A DNA stretch of 64,000 bases, taken from the NCBI GenBank assembly GCA_942492375.1, contig CALOEL010000012.1, positions 124,001 through 188,000 of the forward strand, in the 5' to 3' direction. The notes beneath the pieces were generated by a model. That model did not search any database. It was not told where the DNA came from and saw only the letters and a program-made list of their open reading frames with translations. The stretch comes from JAHEAO01 sp942492375 (GTDB taxonomy: Bacteria > Pseudomonadota > Alphaproteobacteria > Rhodobacterales > Rhodobacteraceae). Numbering within the stretch: the first letter of the stretch is position 1; each line of letters opens with the position of its first letter. Position numbers and translations under genes: made by a program. Below are positions 62,415-64,000 of this stretch, one piece after another.

Positions 62415-63818
62415 ATGAGTGACATACTGATCGTGGACGACGAACGCGATATCCGGGAACTCGTTTCGGATATCCTGAAGGACGAGGGCTTTTCCACGCG
62501 GCTGGCCGCCAATTCCGACAGTTGCATGGCCGAGGTGACGAAAGAGCCGCCGGCGCTGATGATCCTCGATATCTGGCTCAAAGACAGCCAGATGGACGGG
62601 ATCGACATCCTGAAGACCGTCAAGCGCGACAATCCCGAGATCCCGATCGTCATCATCTCGGGCCACGGCAATATCGAAATCGCCGTCGCCGCGATCAAGC
62701 AGGGCGCCTATGACTTCATCGAGAAGCCATTCAACATCGACCAGCTGATGGTCGTGATCCGCCGCGCGATGGAAGCCAGCCGGCTGCGCCGCGAGAACCT
62801 GGAACTGCGCCGCAAGGATGTGACGTCGGCCGAGATGATCGGTTCAAGCTCCAGCTTCAAGACATTGAAATCGCAGCTGGACAAGGTCACGAAATCGAAC
62901 GGCCGGGTGATGCTGACCGGCCCCGCCGGGTCCGGCAAGGAAGTCGCCGCGCGCTACGTCCACACCCATTCCACCCGCTCCGGCGCGCCTTTCGTCAGCG
63001 TCAACTGCGCCTCGATCGCCCCCGACCGGATGGAAGAGGTTCTGTTCGGCCGCGAAACCAGCGAGCGCGGGGTAGAGCCGGGATTGCTCGAACAGGCGAA
63101 TGGCGGCGTGGTCTATTTCGACGAGGTGGCCGACATGCCGCTCGGCACCCAGTCGAAGATCCTGCGGGTACTGGTCGACCAGCAGTTCCAGCGCGCCGGC
63201 GGCACCGGCAATGTGCGCGTCGACATCAGGGTGATTTCCAGCACGAACAAGGACCTGCAGACCGAAATCGAGACGGGCAGCTTCCGCCAGGAACTGTATC
63301 ACCGGCTCAATGTCGTGCCGATCTCGGTGCCCTCGCTCGAGGACCGGCGCGAGGATATTCCGGAACTGGCGGAACATTTCATCTCGACCTTCAACAAGAC
63401 CCAGGGCCTGCCGCTGCGCAAACTCTCCGAGGATGCCGTGGCGCTGCTGCAGACGATGCTCTGGCCCGGCAATGTCAGGCAGCTGAAGAACATCATCGAA
63501 CGGGTGCTGATCCTCGGCGACACGTCCGGCCCGATCACCGCCGCCGAGCTTCCCTCGGGCGAGACCGCCAGCGCCGAGGATGGCCGCGTCGTGTTGTCCG
63601 GCAGCCTTGCGACGCTGCCCCTGCGCGAGGCGCGGGAACTGTTCGAACGGGAATACCTGCTGACCCAGATCAATCGCTTCGGCGGCAATATCAGCCGCAC
63701 CGCCACCTTCGTCGGGATGGAGCGCAGCGCGCTGCACCGCAAGCTGAAGTCGCTCGGCGTCGTCACCGCGGCCAAGTCGGGCGGTCGCGTGGCCTACGTG
63801 GACGAGACCGAAGATTGA
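62415..63818 (+). CDS. ntrX: Response regulator NtrX
   Basis: Regulator of 467 residues: receiver (LMILDIWLKDSQMDG), AAA+ domain (GPAGSGKEV in place of a canonical Walker A ending GKT/S; YFDEVADMP) and C-terminal helix-turn-helix (GGNISRTATFVGMERSALHRKLKSLGV). The GAFTGA loop is absent, as in other NtrX proteins. The AAA+ P-loop Glu after Lys is unusual. Twelve bases separate it from ntrY. Confidence 0.93.
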   Translation: MSDILIVDDERDIRELVSDILKDEGFSTRLAANSDSCMAEVTKEPPALMILDIWLKDSQMDGIDILKTVKRDNPEIPIVIISGHGNIEIAVAAIKQGAYDFIEKPFNIDQLMVVIRRAMEASRLRRENLELRRKDVTSAEMIGSSSSFKTLKSQLDKVTKSNGRVMLTGPAGSGKEVAARYVHTHSTRSGAPFVSVNCASIAPDRMEEVLFGRETSERGVEPGLLEQANGGVVYFDEVADMPLGTQSKILRVLVDQQFQRAGGTGNVRVDIRVISSTNKDLQTEIETGSFRQELYHRLNVVPISVPSLEDRREDIPELAEHFISTFNKTQGLPLRKLSEDAVALLQTMLWPGNVRQLKNIIERVLILGDTSGPITAAELPSGETASAEDGRVVLSGSLATLPLREARELFEREYLLTQINRFGGNISRTATFVGMERSALHRKLKSLGVVTAAKSGGRVAYVDETED

Positions 63819-63872
63819 CGCCTCACCGCGCTTCTGCCATGCCGGACTTCCGGTAGTCGAAGGAACGAGGCG

Positions 63873-64000
63873 ATGAAGGTCATCATCTGCGGCGCGGGCC
63901 AGGTCGGCTGGCAGATCGCCCGCCACCTCTCGGGCGAGAAGAACGACGTGACCGTGGTGGACAACAACCCCGATCTGGTGCGCCGCGCCACCGATACGCT
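63873..64000 (+). CDS. trkA: Trk potassium uptake protein TrkA (partial, right edge)
   Basis: The first 42 residues are visible (MKVIICGAGQVGWQIARHLS ...), with an N-terminal Rossmann loop GAGQVG and TVVDNNPDLV of the RCK/TrkA-N fold. The rest lies outside the window. AAGGAACGAGG precedes the ATG. The position after ntrX is conserved in alphaproteobacteria. Confidence 0.88.
   Translation, partial: MKVIICGAGQVGWQIARHLSGEKNDVTVVDNNPDLVRRATDT

Noticed and set aside
59070..62666. Antisense open frame of 1198 codons opposite ntrC and ntrY
   Set aside because: The plus strand carries clear NtrC and NtrY domains; the antisense product has no domain and is a by-product of high GC and codon bias.

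Overview
The window is high-GC alphaproteobacterial chromosome, most likely from the Rhodobacterales (Roseobacter/Paracoccaceae group). The signs are the gene order dusB-ntrB-ntrC-ntrY-ntrX-trkA, a fused ispDF, taurine-pyruvate aminotransferase beside tauAB, the accB-accC-aat-DUF2155-NDUFA12 block, a GapR/DUF2312 protein, and FnrL-type and RutR-type boxes. No phage, integrase, IS element, CRISPR array or rRNA was seen. There is one tRNA (Thr, TGT anticodon).

Layout. 1-3457: taurine uptake (tauA, partial tauB) divergent from tpa, with a TauR-like direct repeat between them. 3648-7831: DUF475 membrane protein, clpP, clpX, a RidA-family protein and an unknown membrane-anchored protein. 8211-11002: preT-preA, dihydropyrimidine dehydrogenase. 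11238-14945: housekeeping block accB, accC, aat, and on the minus strand DUF2155, MlaD-like and NDUFA12-like genes. 15158-23793: rutR-like repressor divergent from an operon of a cupin, hyuC, a small lipoprotein, hydA, an odd SDR and a five-gene ABC transporter. Together with preTA this encodes the reductive route from uracil/thymine to the beta-amino acid. RutR-like palindromes lie at both arms.

23872-36662 looks like an acetate or short-chain acyl module: an apparently frameshifted L,D-transpeptidase, acs, a Liv-type ABC transporter reading toward acs, a divergent ScfR/RamB-type regulator, a stand-alone receiver, a small membrane protein and an SLC5-STAC-histidine kinase like CrbS/CbrA. 36728-41669: a FliM/SpoA-like protein, a DksA-like protein under an FNR-like box, several small proteins, GapR, a sulfotransferase-like protein and an iron-type ABC permease. 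41722-44358: tRNA-Thr, then an AT-richer gene for an adenylation-carrier-acyltransferase fusion. 44673-48443: two PRC-barrel proteins, DUF3008 and a P1B-type ATPase, the last two sharing an FNR-like box. 48508-54285: hyuA-hyuB-FAD oxidoreductase-uronate-dehydrogenase-like operon. 54332-56453: cinA, pgpA, ispDF. 56630-64000: dusB, the NtrBC and NtrYX two-component systems, and the start of trkA.

The most interesting parts are the divergent acs/ABC/ScfR/SLC5-kinase locus, the three-domain ligase-carrier-acyltransferase beside the tRNA, the RutR-controlled pyrimidine operon with an embedded AT-rich lipoprotein and an SDR lacking the usual active site, and an NtrC without a GAFTGA loop. All assignments come from reading the sequence and from family knowledge; no database search was run.
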